Origin: Candidatus Adlerbacteria bacterium
Lineage (GTDB): Bacteria > Patescibacteriota > Minisyncoccia > Phycocordibacterales > SBAW01
Reading direction: 5' to 3'
Assembly: GCA_903824155.1 (NCBI GenBank)
Contig: CAIJVL010000001.1
Location: forward strand, 1 to 30,483
DNA: 30,483 bases
Position numbers and translations under genes: made by a program. Below the pieces are notes generated by a model. It searched no databases, was not told the DNA's origin, and saw only the letters and a list, made by a program, of their open reading frames with translations. Of the stretch, positions 8,741-16,290 are shown one piece after another. Every line of letters begins with the position of its first letter. Within the stretch, counting starts at the first letter, position 1.

Positions 8741-9841
8741 TTATTGTATGGTTGCAAGGATTTTTTGCGCGCGTGCCAGCCAAGTATAGCCCGCGACCAA
8801 GCGTTGCGCGGCCAGCGCTTTTTGGGCCGATGCCTGCGTATGTGCACAAGCTTCTGTTATTGTATCTGCAAAACTTTGAGCATCATCCGGCTTGGCAAAA
8901 TAACAGGACTCATCATCCAATACCTCGCGTATGCTTGGCAAATCGCTCGCCACAATTGGTTTGCCCGAAGCCATATAGGTAAACAGTTTGAGCGGCGACG
9001 TAAGCTCTGCTGAAATAATATCCTTGGCAGTATTTGGCAACACCAGCACATCGGCGGCAGCCTGGTTATCGGCCACCTCCTTGTATGGCCTATATCCAAC
9101 AAATAAAACTTTTGGGTACGTACTGCGTAATTTTTGTACGTGCGCTTCTTCCCCGCCGATCACTGCTATGCGTATATCGTCTGACAGCAGTGCGGAGGCT
9201 TGGCACAAGGTTTCTGTGCCTTTCCATCCGTCGAGCCTGCCGATATATAGTGCGATTTTTTTATCCTGCGGAAGCCCCAGCCTCTGGCGCGCCAAGACTG
9301 TAGGTTCCGGATTTTCAAACGCATCCAAATCTACGCCGTCGGGCGCCACAATTATTTTTTGTTCATCTATGCCGCGAGCGGTATACAGCTTTTTGATACC
9401 ATCCGAAATAGCCACTAATGTCGTACAACGTTTTGCCACAGAGCGGGCAAAAAAGTTCCACGCACCGGTGTGCGACTCCCATAGCATTTTTTTGGAGATA
9501 AAACCTGCGAACCAGAGCGGTATCTCATCCCGCGAAAAGAAAGCGTCTTGCGGATGGCGCAGGCAATAAAAAAAAGCACTTAAGGAAAAGGTTAGCGTCT
9601 GAACGATAAAACCTAAACGTCCAAACCGCACCAAATCGAGCGTGGGTACATACACCACTTTAAAGCGCGCCCTGATGCCGTAATACTCAAAAGGATTCTC
9701 GCGGATTGGATTGTGTCGTCGCGGCACCAGCAGCACCATATCCGCACCAGAGAGTGCCAATGCCTCGCAAGTCTTCATTATTTGCAAACCATGCGCCTTC
9801 TCGGTCGGCAGGCGGATATTGGCTATATAGAGTATGTTCAT
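8741..9841 (-). CDS. glycosyltransferase family 4
   Basis: A 366-residue GT-B enzyme. It starts MNILYIANIRLPTEKAHGLQ, a typical first strand plus glycine-bearing loop. The second domain starts with IALYIGRLDGWKGTETL and ends with SAELTSPLKLFTYMASGKPI, the nucleotide-binding region of GT4. The ATG at 9841 is preferred over an upstream in-frame one because the promoter found at 9867-9895 would place the transcript start near 9860. It is the first gene of the minus-strand operon running to 2637 (GT4, methyltransferase, GT9, GT9, FkbM, GT39-like, exostosin-like). The sugar specificity is not readable. Confidence 0.8.
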   Translation of the reverse strand: MNILYIANIRLPTEKAHGLQIMKTCEALALSGADMVLLVPRRHNPIRENPFEYYGIRARFKVVYVPTLDLVRFGRLGFIVQTLTFSLSAFFYCLRHPQDAFFSRDEIPLWFAGFISKKMLWESHTGAWNFFARSVAKRCTTLVAISDGIKKLYTARGIDEQKIIVAPDGVDLDAFENPEPTVLARQRLGLPQDKKIALYIGRLDGWKGTETLCQASALLSDDIRIAVIGGEEAHVQKLRSTYPKVLFVGYRPYKEVADNQAAADVLVLPNTAKDIISAELTSPLKLFTYMASGKPIVASDLPSIREVLDDESCYFAKPDDAQSFADTITEACAHTQASAQKALAAQRLVAGYTWLARAQKILATIQ

Positions 9842-9866
9842 TGCGGCTGGGGCCTCTTTCGTCCAT

Positions 9867-9895
9867 AGTATACCCATGCAGGAAGAGTTAATCAA
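9867..9895 (-). promoter_or_regulatory. sigma-70-type promoter for the minus-strand glycan operon
   Basis: Read on the minus strand, TTGATT (9890-9895) is followed by a 17-base spacer and TATACT (9867-9872). The start of transcription would be near 9860, about 19 bases before the GT4 ATG at 9841. The -35 box lies inside the first codons of the divergent oxidoreductase gene. Confidence 0.55.
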
Positions 9896-10763
9896 AACGG
9901 CCATTATAGGCATTGGTGCGTGGGGCAAAAACATTGCCCGCGAACTGGCACTGGTAAGCGACCTGGCCGCCTATGCATCCCAAGGCTCAAAGGCTAGTGC
10001 CGCTTGGGCGCGCGAGCACATACCAAAAGCACGCGCCTCCACGATCCGGGAAATTTGTGACGATCCTGCTATTGTCGCTGTACTTATAGCAACCCCCACC
10101 AGCAGCCACGCCGCCATCGCACAGCAGTGTATAGCTGCGGGCAAACAGGTGTTTATCGAAAAGCCCACCGCGCCAACGGCGCTTAAGGCTCAGTTTATAA
10201 CCACCGAAGCGGAAAAAAGTAACCTGCTCTTGGCGACCGGCTATATCTTTTTATACAGTCCCGTATATCGCGAGTTAAAAAGGAGGATAGGCAACGCTGC
10301 CGTCACCAAAGTAAGCGCTGTTTGGAATAAGTACGGCACCTTTGCCGAACCGATAGAGCTCAATCTGCTCACCCATCATTTGGCGATAGCGCTCGATTTA
10401 CTTGGCGAGGCGCGCACTATCGCACTTGAAAGGCCAACCGCTGACGGCAACGAAATTACCGCCACTCTAACGTATGACCATGCCGAATTTCTTTCGCGCA
10501 TCAATCGCAACTCCCAAGAAAAAGTACACACCTTTGAAGTAACGATTGAAGGCGGCATGTCTTACCTGTGGAATGGTCCTGAACTTTTACAACGCGACAC
10601 AGCCGCCGACGACTATCGCCAGGTGTATCAAAGTAACGAGCAGCCGTTAACGGTCGAACTCACAAACTTTATTAAAAAGATACAGGGCATAGACGCCTAT
10701 CTGCCTACTGCAGGATCTTTTGGCGTCAGAGTATTAGCGCTGCTTGAGCGCGCAGGCAGCTAA
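9876..10763 (+). CDS. Gfo/Idh/MocA-family NAD(P)-dependent oxidoreductase
   Basis: A 295-residue protein starting at the ATG at 9876. The N-terminal Rossmann motif IIGIGAWGKNIA (residues 10-21) and IATPTSSHAAIA are followed by FIEKPTAPT (residues 93-101), the EKP signature whose Lys takes part in catalysis in this family. The C-terminal mixed alpha/beta domain (residues about 120-290) would bind the substrate, typically a nucleotide-activated or free sugar oxidised at C3. It stands alone on the plus strand between two minus-strand blocks, 34 bases from the divergent GT4 gene, and overlaps the convergent FAD enzyme by 4 bases. Its own promoter was not found. A role in making a modified sugar nucleotide is inferred from context. 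Confidence 0.8.
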   Translation: MQEELIKTAIIGIGAWGKNIARELALVSDLAAYASQGSKASAAWAREHIPKARASTIREICDDPAIVAVLIATPTSSHAAIAQQCIAAGKQVFIEKPTAPTALKAQFITTEAEKSNLLLATGYIFLYSPVYRELKRRIGNAAVTKVSAVWNKYGTFAEPIELNLLTHHLAIALDLLGEARTIALERPTADGNEITATLTYDHAEFLSRINRNSQEKVHTFEVTIEGGMSYLWNGPELLQRDTAADDYRQVYQSNEQPLTVELTNFIKKIQGIDAYLPTAGSFGVRVLALLERAGS

Positions 10764-11809
10764 AGGAGCGCGACAACTTCTTCGGCGGCCATGACGCAGT
10801 TGCCTATTTTACCCGAAAATATTTTTATGTATTTGTCGTTGACTTTGGTGACCAGCGTCGGGCGCGCGTCAGTTTTTTCGGTGCGGGGAAGCACCGTCCG
10901 TACCGTAAACATAGAACCCACGTGCTTTGCCTGCGCCAGCGCGGGGATATACGGCGCGCCACTTTCTATAAACGCATCGAAGTTACTCACTGCCGGATTT
11001 TTTACAATACCCCTGTTAAGCAATGCCTTTAGGGTATCTGGAATATTAGGCGCCTGTCCCACGTTTGAGGCATGTATTGCATGCACGACATTGCCGAGTA
11101 CATAGGTTCCTCCGGTGCCGAGCGGATCAACGCACATAAACGGACCATCCATGATTACCAGGTCCGTCTGCCCGAACGAGTCGGGCAGCGTAACAACCGG
11201 CTTTTCACACACCTCGTATTGATACTCATCAGAGACGCCGGTTAACTCGGAAAAGACACTGTTAGTTGATGCATAAGCGGCTACCACAACACGGTCATAT
11301 CCCTCTACGGTGGCAGCTGTGGCCTTTGTGGCAAGCCGCACCTCGACGCCCGCATCGGACAAATTTCTTTTTACGGCAATTCGCAACAGATCCGAGTCAA
11401 AGCGCGACTCAACGCCTTCGATAACAAACTCGACCATTGCCGGATTTACAATCTCCGGTACCGATACTATGTTGTAGGAAAGTCCTTGTGCATCGCAAAA
11501 GGCGAGAAAGTCTTTACCCGACACCAGACTCTTTTCTTTTGCAATGGCATACAGATGCCTCCCTGTGTCTATGATCGCATCGGGGTATTCTTTTCGAAAT
11601 GAAGAGGCTGCCTGTATTGCCGATCGCGCCGTGTCCCCGCTGCGCGGATAATGATACCCGCGGTGCAAACGGTATTGGTTAATACCAGAAGCGGCCTGCA
11701 ACAAATCGTCGTATTGTTCAAACAAGGTTACTTGATGTCCCGCGCGCGCGGCAAAAACCGCCGCAGTCGCGCCAAAAATCCCTCCTCCAATAACTGCAAC
11801 TTTAGCCAT
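10760..11809 (-). CDS. FAD-dependent oxidoreductase (DAO-like)
   Basis: A 349-residue protein with the dinucleotide-binding fingerprint at the N-terminus (VAVIGGGIFGATAAVFAARA, then FEQYDDLLQAASGINQYRLH). The RLHRGYHYPRSG segment is typical of a DAO-like subgroup often found in polysaccharide gene clusters. The C-terminus has IFSGKIGNCVMAAEEV, the usual second FAD-contacting segment. The substrate is unknown; a sugar, amino acid or glycan-linked amine are all possible. It is the last gene of the minus-strand block starting at 15659, 8 bases after a GT4 gene. It converges on the Gfo/Idh/MocA gene with a 4-base overlap, so two redox enzymes of the cluster abut each other. Confidence 0.75.
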   Translation of the reverse strand: MAKVAVIGGGIFGATAAVFAARAGHQVTLFEQYDDLLQAASGINQYRLHRGYHYPRSGDTARSAIQAASSFRKEYPDAIIDTGRHLYAIAKEKSLVSGKDFLAFCDAQGLSYNIVSVPEIVNPAMVEFVIEGVESRFDSDLLRIAVKRNLSDAGVEVRLATKATAATVEGYDRVVVAAYASTNSVFSELTGVSDEYQYEVCEKPVVTLPDSFGQTDLVIMDGPFMCVDPLGTGGTYVLGNVVHAIHASNVGQAPNIPDTLKALLNRGIVKNPAVSNFDAFIESGAPYIPALAQAKHVGSMFTVRTVLPRTEKTDARPTLVTKVNDKYIKIFSGKIGNCVMAAEEVVALL

Positions 11810-11817
11810 AGTGATTC

Positions 11818-12867
11818 TTATTTCTGCCCACTCAAAACTTGCATAATAGCCGGAACGAGATTGGCAAGATTATGATGCTCGCGCGCCTCTTTTTGCAATG
11901 CCAGTCCAATACGCTCCGCTTCCGAAGGGTTGTGTGCAAGTCTCTCAAGCATTCCCGAAAGCTGCACCGAATCCCCTTCCTTATAAAACAGCCCGTATGG
12001 TCCTACTATAGCAGCATACGAGTCATTGCAGGAAATCACCGGGAGACCTACCGCCATAGGCTCGATACCCGCTTTATCCAGGCTACCGGTCCGGCTTGTA
12101 TTTACGAATACGGAGGCTTTTGCTAATCGGGCGGGCAATTCATTATTTTTAACCGGCCCCACAAAAGTCACAACCTCTTCCAATTTATTTTTCTTGACCT
12201 GCTCTTTTAGTTTTTGCTCGTATGCCGCCTGATCAGGCGTTTCCGCTCCACCGATTATCTCAACGCGCAGCTGCATTCCTTTCCTATGCAAAAGTGCAGC
12301 CGCATCTATAAGTGTCTCAACGCCTTTAATCGGCGAGAGTCTGCCGACAAATAAGACTGTAAAAATGACGGGCAGCTGCCGCCCCAGCGATGAAAAGGTG
12401 TGCACATCTATACCCTGACCCATAATATTGAGCTTGGGGGTATTAAGACGCAAACTTTGTTTGGTGCCGGTAAATACGTAATTGGCAAAAAAGACCGCCG
12501 TGCGCAACCGGAGCGTCACGCTCTTGTGCAAGTACCACAAGCCGACCTTCTTGCCCAACAGCCGCCAAAGAGGAGCCCCGAGAATTACATACTCAACATT
12601 CATGTGTACAAACACCGCATCGTAGTTGTGCCTCTCGCGCCAAATCAATTTCCAAAATCGCACCGCATACTGCATGCGTGATGCGCGTCCTTTTTCTTTG
12701 CCCAATGAAAAGACGCGCACATTACTTGGCAGCGAATGTACTCCCTCTTTGAGACATATAACCGTTACGGCTTCGGCATGTTTGGCAAATTCTTCTATCC
12801 AACGATGAAAAAATCCTAAGACCGAGTCATTAGTGTCTACCGCTTGTGTAAGAATTAGCAGCTTCAT
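11818..12867 (-). CDS. glycosyltransferase family 4
   Basis: A 349-residue GT-B enzyme. The N-terminal acceptor domain starts MKLLILTQAVDTNDSVLGFF. The linker and donor domain begin with IFTVLFVGRLSPIKGVETLI, a strong GT4 signature, then VTFVGPVKNNELPARLAKAS. The donor site region is NTSRTGSLDKAGIEPMAVGL, with Asp/Glu in place of the more usual E-x7-E pattern. The gene starts 6 bases after the stop of a sugar-dehydrogenase-like gene and ends 8 bases before the FAD enzyme, so it is part of one operon. The sugar is not known. Confidence 0.8.
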   Translation of the reverse strand: MKLLILTQAVDTNDSVLGFFHRWIEEFAKHAEAVTVICLKEGVHSLPSNVRVFSLGKEKGRASRMQYAVRFWKLIWRERHNYDAVFVHMNVEYVILGAPLWRLLGKKVGLWYLHKSVTLRLRTAVFFANYVFTGTKQSLRLNTPKLNIMGQGIDVHTFSSLGRQLPVIFTVLFVGRLSPIKGVETLIDAAALLHRKGMQLRVEIIGGAETPDQAAYEQKLKEQVKKNKLEEVVTFVGPVKNNELPARLAKASVFVNTSRTGSLDKAGIEPMAVGLPVISCNDSYAAIVGPYGLFYKEGDSVQLSGMLERLAHNPSEAERIGLALQKEAREHHNLANLVPAIMQVLSGQK

Positions 12868-12873
12868 TTTTGT

Positions 12874-13752
12874 TTATTTTCCTTGGTGGCGCTTGAGCGC
12901 TCCTTGGCCGTGCACGCCTACCACCAAGTCTATATCCTTATTGCTCTTAATCAGTAGGTCGAGATTTTTCTCGGTTGCGGCGGCAAACAGTTTCTCTCCG
13001 TATGTGTCGCCAACGTTTCTGGCATAAAACTCGGCAAGCGCCTCGACGTCTTTGATAAAACAGACGCCGCCGGCTCCGCGGCCCTTTTTGGCACCCTTGT
13101 GGCCGCTGTCATGCAAGACCTGCAAATGCGAGCCGCCAATGCGCGGGTCGGCCGCAATAGCCTTGCGTACCGACTCATAGTCGGCACCGATAGACTCAGC
13201 CGTTTCATACATCAAATTGGCGTACAGCACTTTTAAGTACAAAAAGAAGTTGCCCGCATATTTGACCATCTCGGCCTCTTTGGCACCGCAGATCATTTCA
13301 AAAGGAGCTCGTGGAAGAACTTTCATTACGGCTTCGCCTCTTACCAATGCTTTTTTATTGATCGTCGGTAAACCGACGATATTACGCAAAGGGCGTGCCG
13401 CGTCCTCGGCAGCTTGTTTTAGTACCAAAAACTCCGGCGAGTGCATCACGTAAATAGCAGGGAACTTTTTTTGCAACATAGCAGTAGTGCCCGGCAGGAT
13501 GGTCGATTTTATTACTGCCGTTTTGCCTTTGCCAACCAACTTCAAAGCACCCTCGACTATCGAGTAGTCAAAGCCCTTGGGCGTGGTTGGGGTCGGCACT
13601 GCGATAAACACTATTTCGCACTCTTGTATTTGTTCCTTGTTATTTTTGTACGGCTCTTCAAGAGCATAACGCACGGTCGTATAACCGCGCCGCTCCATGT
13701 CGTCGGCATAGCTTTTGCCAATAAATCCCTGCCCGATAAATCCGATTTTCAT
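12874..13752 (-). CDS. UDP-glucose/GDP-mannose dehydrogenase-like protein lacking the C-terminal domain
   Basis: A 292-residue protein. Residues 1-120 carry the NAD-binding domain (MKIGFIGQGFIGKSYADDM, VFIAVPTPTTPKG, AVIKSTILPGTT). Then comes HSPEFLVLKQAAEDAARP, a variant of the NPEFLREG...D family motif. The central domain has EMVKYAGNFFLYLKVLYANL with Lys164 and ends with GAGGVCFIKD, where Cys231 matches the catalytic thiol of UDP-sugar dehydrogenases. Family members are usually 400-450 residues and end with a UDP-binding domain, which is absent here. It may be a minimal dehydrogenase, or act on a different nucleotide sugar. It lies between two GT4 genes in one operon, with 3 bases upstream and 6 downstream. 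Confidence 0.7.
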   Translation of the reverse strand: MKIGFIGQGFIGKSYADDMERRGYTTVRYALEEPYKNNKEQIQECEIVFIAVPTPTTPKGFDYSIVEGALKLVGKGKTAVIKSTILPGTTAMLQKKFPAIYVMHSPEFLVLKQAAEDAARPLRNIVGLPTINKKALVRGEAVMKVLPRAPFEMICGAKEAEMVKYAGNFFLYLKVLYANLMYETAESIGADYESVRKAIAADPRIGGSHLQVLHDSGHKGAKKGRGAGGVCFIKDVEALAEFYARNVGDTYGEKLFAAATEKNLDLLIKSNKDIDLVVGVHGQGALKRHQGK

Positions 13753-13755
13753 ACT

Positions 13756-14646
13756 TTAGAGTGATTCTTTCCACTTTTGAGCCCACTCTTCTTTGGCAGG
13801 CATCTTTAGTAATAGCGCTCCTTTCGCACCCTCCTTTAGTACTGTAACTACCCCTTCGGCCAATTTGTTGCGCGGCATCACAATCGCGCCGGCCTCCTTG
13901 GCACTGCCCACATCGGGCGCAACCACCGGTACTCCGGCCGCAAGGGCCTCTACTATACTCGCTCCCCAGCTTTCGTGCACCGAGGTCGAAAGTACGACGT
14001 CGGCAGTATCCAAAAATCGGGCCGGATCCTGCCAACCCGGCAACTCTATGGGCAAATGTGTTGCCTTCGCTCTCATTTGCCTTTCTAAACTGCCCTTGCC
14101 TAACATAATAAGTTTTGCGGCAGGCTCAACTTTTAAAACATCCTTTAAAACTTCAATCGCCTGTAGCGGATTCTTTTCTTCCTCAAAGCGGCCAATCCAT
14201 AAAATGTTTTTTGAAACATGGTCGCGTCGAACAACCGTGCTAAATTTCGAAACATCTACATATACCGGCAAAACAGATACACTCGCTCGCACCCCAACTC
14301 GCTCGACTTGTGATTTAATTTTGTTTGATACCACGCGAATACTGTCGGCGTGCCGCAGCACAATGCGCGCAAGCATGCGACGCATGCCGGTATATACAGA
14401 AAGGTCGGTATGTACCTGCACATTAAACTTTGCATTAATGCGTTTTGATACCCACCAGCCAAAAAGCCCACGCCAAAAGGGATCCTGCACGGTTACAACA
14501 TCAAATTGGCCTGGAGGTATAGAGGGCCACAAATTGCCTCGGCCCCAATACACTATACGAAGCTCATCCACAACGCTGCGCTGCAACTCGTAGCGCTCGT
14601 GACCCGGCCCAAACTTTGTATCTCCGGTAATTACTAAAACTTTCAT
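13756..14646 (-). CDS. glycosyltransferase family 4, short form
   Basis: A 296-residue GT-B enzyme with a compact N-terminal domain of only about 140 residues (KVLVITGDTKFGPGHERYEL at the start, QVHTDLSVYTGMRRMLARI further on). The donor domain is complete: KNILWIGRFEEEKNPLQAIE, then LIMLGKGSLERQM, then STSVHESWGASIVEALAAGV with the E-x7-E pair. The start codon overlaps the end of the upstream GT4 gene by 4 bases (ATGA), so translation is probably coupled. The shortened acceptor domain suggests a small or membrane-presented acceptor. Typical GT4 enzymes are 350-400 residues long. Confidence 0.8.
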   Translation of the reverse strand: MKVLVITGDTKFGPGHERYELQRSVVDELRIVYWGRGNLWPSIPPGQFDVVTVQDPFWRGLFGWWVSKRINAKFNVQVHTDLSVYTGMRRMLARIVLRHADSIRVVSNKIKSQVERVGVRASVSVLPVYVDVSKFSTVVRRDHVSKNILWIGRFEEEKNPLQAIEVLKDVLKVEPAAKLIMLGKGSLERQMRAKATHLPIELPGWQDPARFLDTADVVLSTSVHESWGASIVEALAAGVPVVAPDVGSAKEAGAIVMPRNKLAEGVVTVLKEGAKGALLLKMPAKEEWAQKWKESL

Positions 14647-15659
14647 AGATTTTTGAGCAGCGCGGCAAGCTTTTCTATAGTTATATCAATTGAAAACTGC
14701 TGTGCACGCTCTTTAGCGCGCTCGGCACGGACACGCGCCTCTTCGGGACGCTGTTCTATTTCCTTAAGCGCCGCATACAATGCCTCGTCGTCTTTGGGCG
14801 GAATTAATAAACCCGTTTCGCCCGAAGCAATAAGCTCCGGATTGCCGCCGACATTGGTAGCGACAATCGGCGTACCGAGCGCCATGGCCTCGATAAGCGC
14901 ATGCGAGAGGCCTTCGTAGGTAGAGTTGAGCGCAAATGCGTCAGCTATCTTAACCCAGCCCATTGCCTCTTTGTGCGGTAAGCCGTCGAGCAGTTTAAAA
15001 CGCCACGCACCTTCGCGCTCAACTACTTTTTCGAGCGCTTCAATTCCCTTCCAGGGCACGCGGCGCGCAATGGTTACGACTAAAAATGCTTTTGATTTTC
15101 CTTGCGAAAGCTCTCCGGGCAAAACATACTCAACCGGCAAATGCACACTGCTGTAAATCGTCTCGACTTTTGTTGCGTCAGCAACCCAACCCGACACTAT
15201 GCGGCGCATGTACTCGCTCGGCACTACTATTTTGTTGGCGCGACGCGCGACAAATTTTTGTATGCCGCGCAATCGCTCAACACCACGGCTATATTTTTTA
15301 GTTTGAAACTCCTCGAGTTCTTCGGTAACGCCAAAACGCTGGCGGCCCTGCTCCCATGCATAGTCGCCCGGCACGCGCAAAATAAATTTTTTACCTAAAA
15401 GCATAGCCGCCAAAGATGCAGGCAGCCCAACTGACACTGGATCTAACGCATACACCGTGTCTACGCCTCGAACAACTTTCAGGCATTTTAAAAAGTACGC
15501 AACGTGCCGCACCCCCGGCGGCAAGCGCTTAACCTCGCCAAATTTTACAAGCACGACTTCGATGCCCCGCTTGGGCAATTCATCCATCAAAAGCTTTGCG
15601 TAGGTCGACGGCCCGCCCGAGTCGGGAGGAAAGAGGGGGGTCGCTAGGAGTATGCGCAT
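14643..15659 (-). CDS. glycosyltransferase family 4
   Basis: A 338-residue GT-B enzyme. The N-terminus MRILLATPLFPPDSGGPSTY is the classical GT4 first strand with a Gly-Gly-Pro loop. Residues in the middle (FILRVPGDYAWEQGRQRFGV) are the acceptor-side segment. The donor domain has VVTIARRVPWKGIEALEKVV and ALNSTYEGLSHALIEAMALG, with the E-x7-E catalytic pair. First gene of the minus block 15659-10760 (GT4, GT4, dehydrogenase-like, GT4, FAD enzyme). Its N-terminus resembles that of the divergent truncated GT at 15748 (LATPLFPPD versus LATPLYPPD), which suggests a duplication around the intergenic region. Confidence 0.85.
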   Translation of the reverse strand: MRILLATPLFPPDSGGPSTYAKLLMDELPKRGIEVVLVKFGEVKRLPPGVRHVAYFLKCLKVVRGVDTVYALDPVSVGLPASLAAMLLGKKFILRVPGDYAWEQGRQRFGVTEELEEFQTKKYSRGVERLRGIQKFVARRANKIVVPSEYMRRIVSGWVADATKVETIYSSVHLPVEYVLPGELSQGKSKAFLVVTIARRVPWKGIEALEKVVEREGAWRFKLLDGLPHKEAMGWVKIADAFALNSTYEGLSHALIEAMALGTPIVATNVGGNPELIASGETGLLIPPKDDEALYAALKEIEQRPEEARVRAERAKERAQQFSIDITIEKLAALLKNL

Positions 15660-15729
15660 GGTCCCAATAAATATAACAGGCTAATCTATACTCGCATATA
15701 ACTTATGGGCCGCCAGGGTAGTTTCAGAC

Positions 15730-15735
15730 TATACT
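15730..15735 (+). promoter_or_regulatory. candidate -10 hexamer upstream of the N-terminal-only GT
   Basis: TATACT lies 12 bases before the ATG at 15748, so the leader would be about 6 bases. No good -35 is seen 16-18 bases upstream. The rest of the 88-base divergent gap (15660-15747) is AT-rich near the minus-strand gene (TATATT at 15670-15675 on the minus strand is a weak candidate) and holds no hairpin. Confidence 0.3.
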
Positions 15736-15747
15736 AGGCATATCCTT

Positions 15748-16290
15748 ATGAAGCTTGTCCTTGCTACACCCCTCTACCCCCCTGACATCGCCCCTCCAGC
15801 CCCTTACGTAAAGGAGCTGGCCAAAAGACTTTCGAATGGCCACCAGGTGACCATAGTGACCTATGGCAAGCTGCCCGAGAAGGTCGTCGGCGTGTCCATT
15901 GTGGCAGTGCCTAAAAATCGCATACTGCCTTTGCGGCTATTGGATTACACTTTTGCCCTCATGCAAGCAGCTCGGAAGGCCGACATCGTGTACGCGCAAA
16001 ACGGCGCTTCGGTAGAGTTGCCGCTTTTATTGGTATCACTTTTTACCTCCACGCCAATTATCCTTTGTTTTGGAGATGTTGCGGCGCACGCGCGCACCGA
16101 GACGCACGCGATACTGCGTTTTATCGAGCGTATGGCATCTGTGCGCGCCAAAAGTCTGGTACACGATACGCCCCCGCCCCGGCCGATTATCATGCCGCTC
16201 AAGCCGCGACCCGAACAGGAGCTGTTTGTCTATGAGATGGCGTGGAAAGAGCACCTCAGCAAATTAGAGAGACTATTTGTAACCGTATGA
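15748..16290 (+). CDS. stand-alone N-terminal GT-B (GT4-type) domain protein
   Basis: A 180-residue protein that begins like a GT4 glycosyltransferase (MKLVLATPLYPPDIAPPAPY, then HQVTIVTYGKLPEKVVGVSI) and continues through the acceptor-domain pattern (DIVYAQNGASVELPLLLVSL, then IILCFGDVAAHARTETHAIL). It ends with a short tail (YEMAWKEHLSKLERLF) where the linker and donor-binding domain would start. The nucleotide-sugar-binding half is missing, and the next frame downstream is not a GT. Either the gene is a remnant, or it is a regulatory or partner subunit such as those known for some two-component glycosyltransferases. The stop overlaps the start of the following kinase-like gene by 4 bases, so the two are coupled. 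Confidence 0.65.
   Translation: MKLVLATPLYPPDIAPPAPYVKELAKRLSNGHQVTIVTYGKLPEKVVGVSIVAVPKNRILPLRLLDYTFALMQAARKADIVYAQNGASVELPLLLVSLFTSTPIILCFGDVAAHARTETHAILRFIERMASVRAKSLVHDTPPPRPIIMPLKPRPEQELFVYEMAWKEHLSKLERLFVTV

Noticed and set aside
8988..9569. 193-residue open frame on the plus strand
   Set aside because: It is antisense to the GT4 gene 8741-9841 and has no recognisable motif or upstream signal.
13793..14593. 266-residue open frame on the plus strand
   Set aside because: It is antisense to an intact GT4 gene and is rich in Ser, Thr and Arg, as expected from complementary codons.
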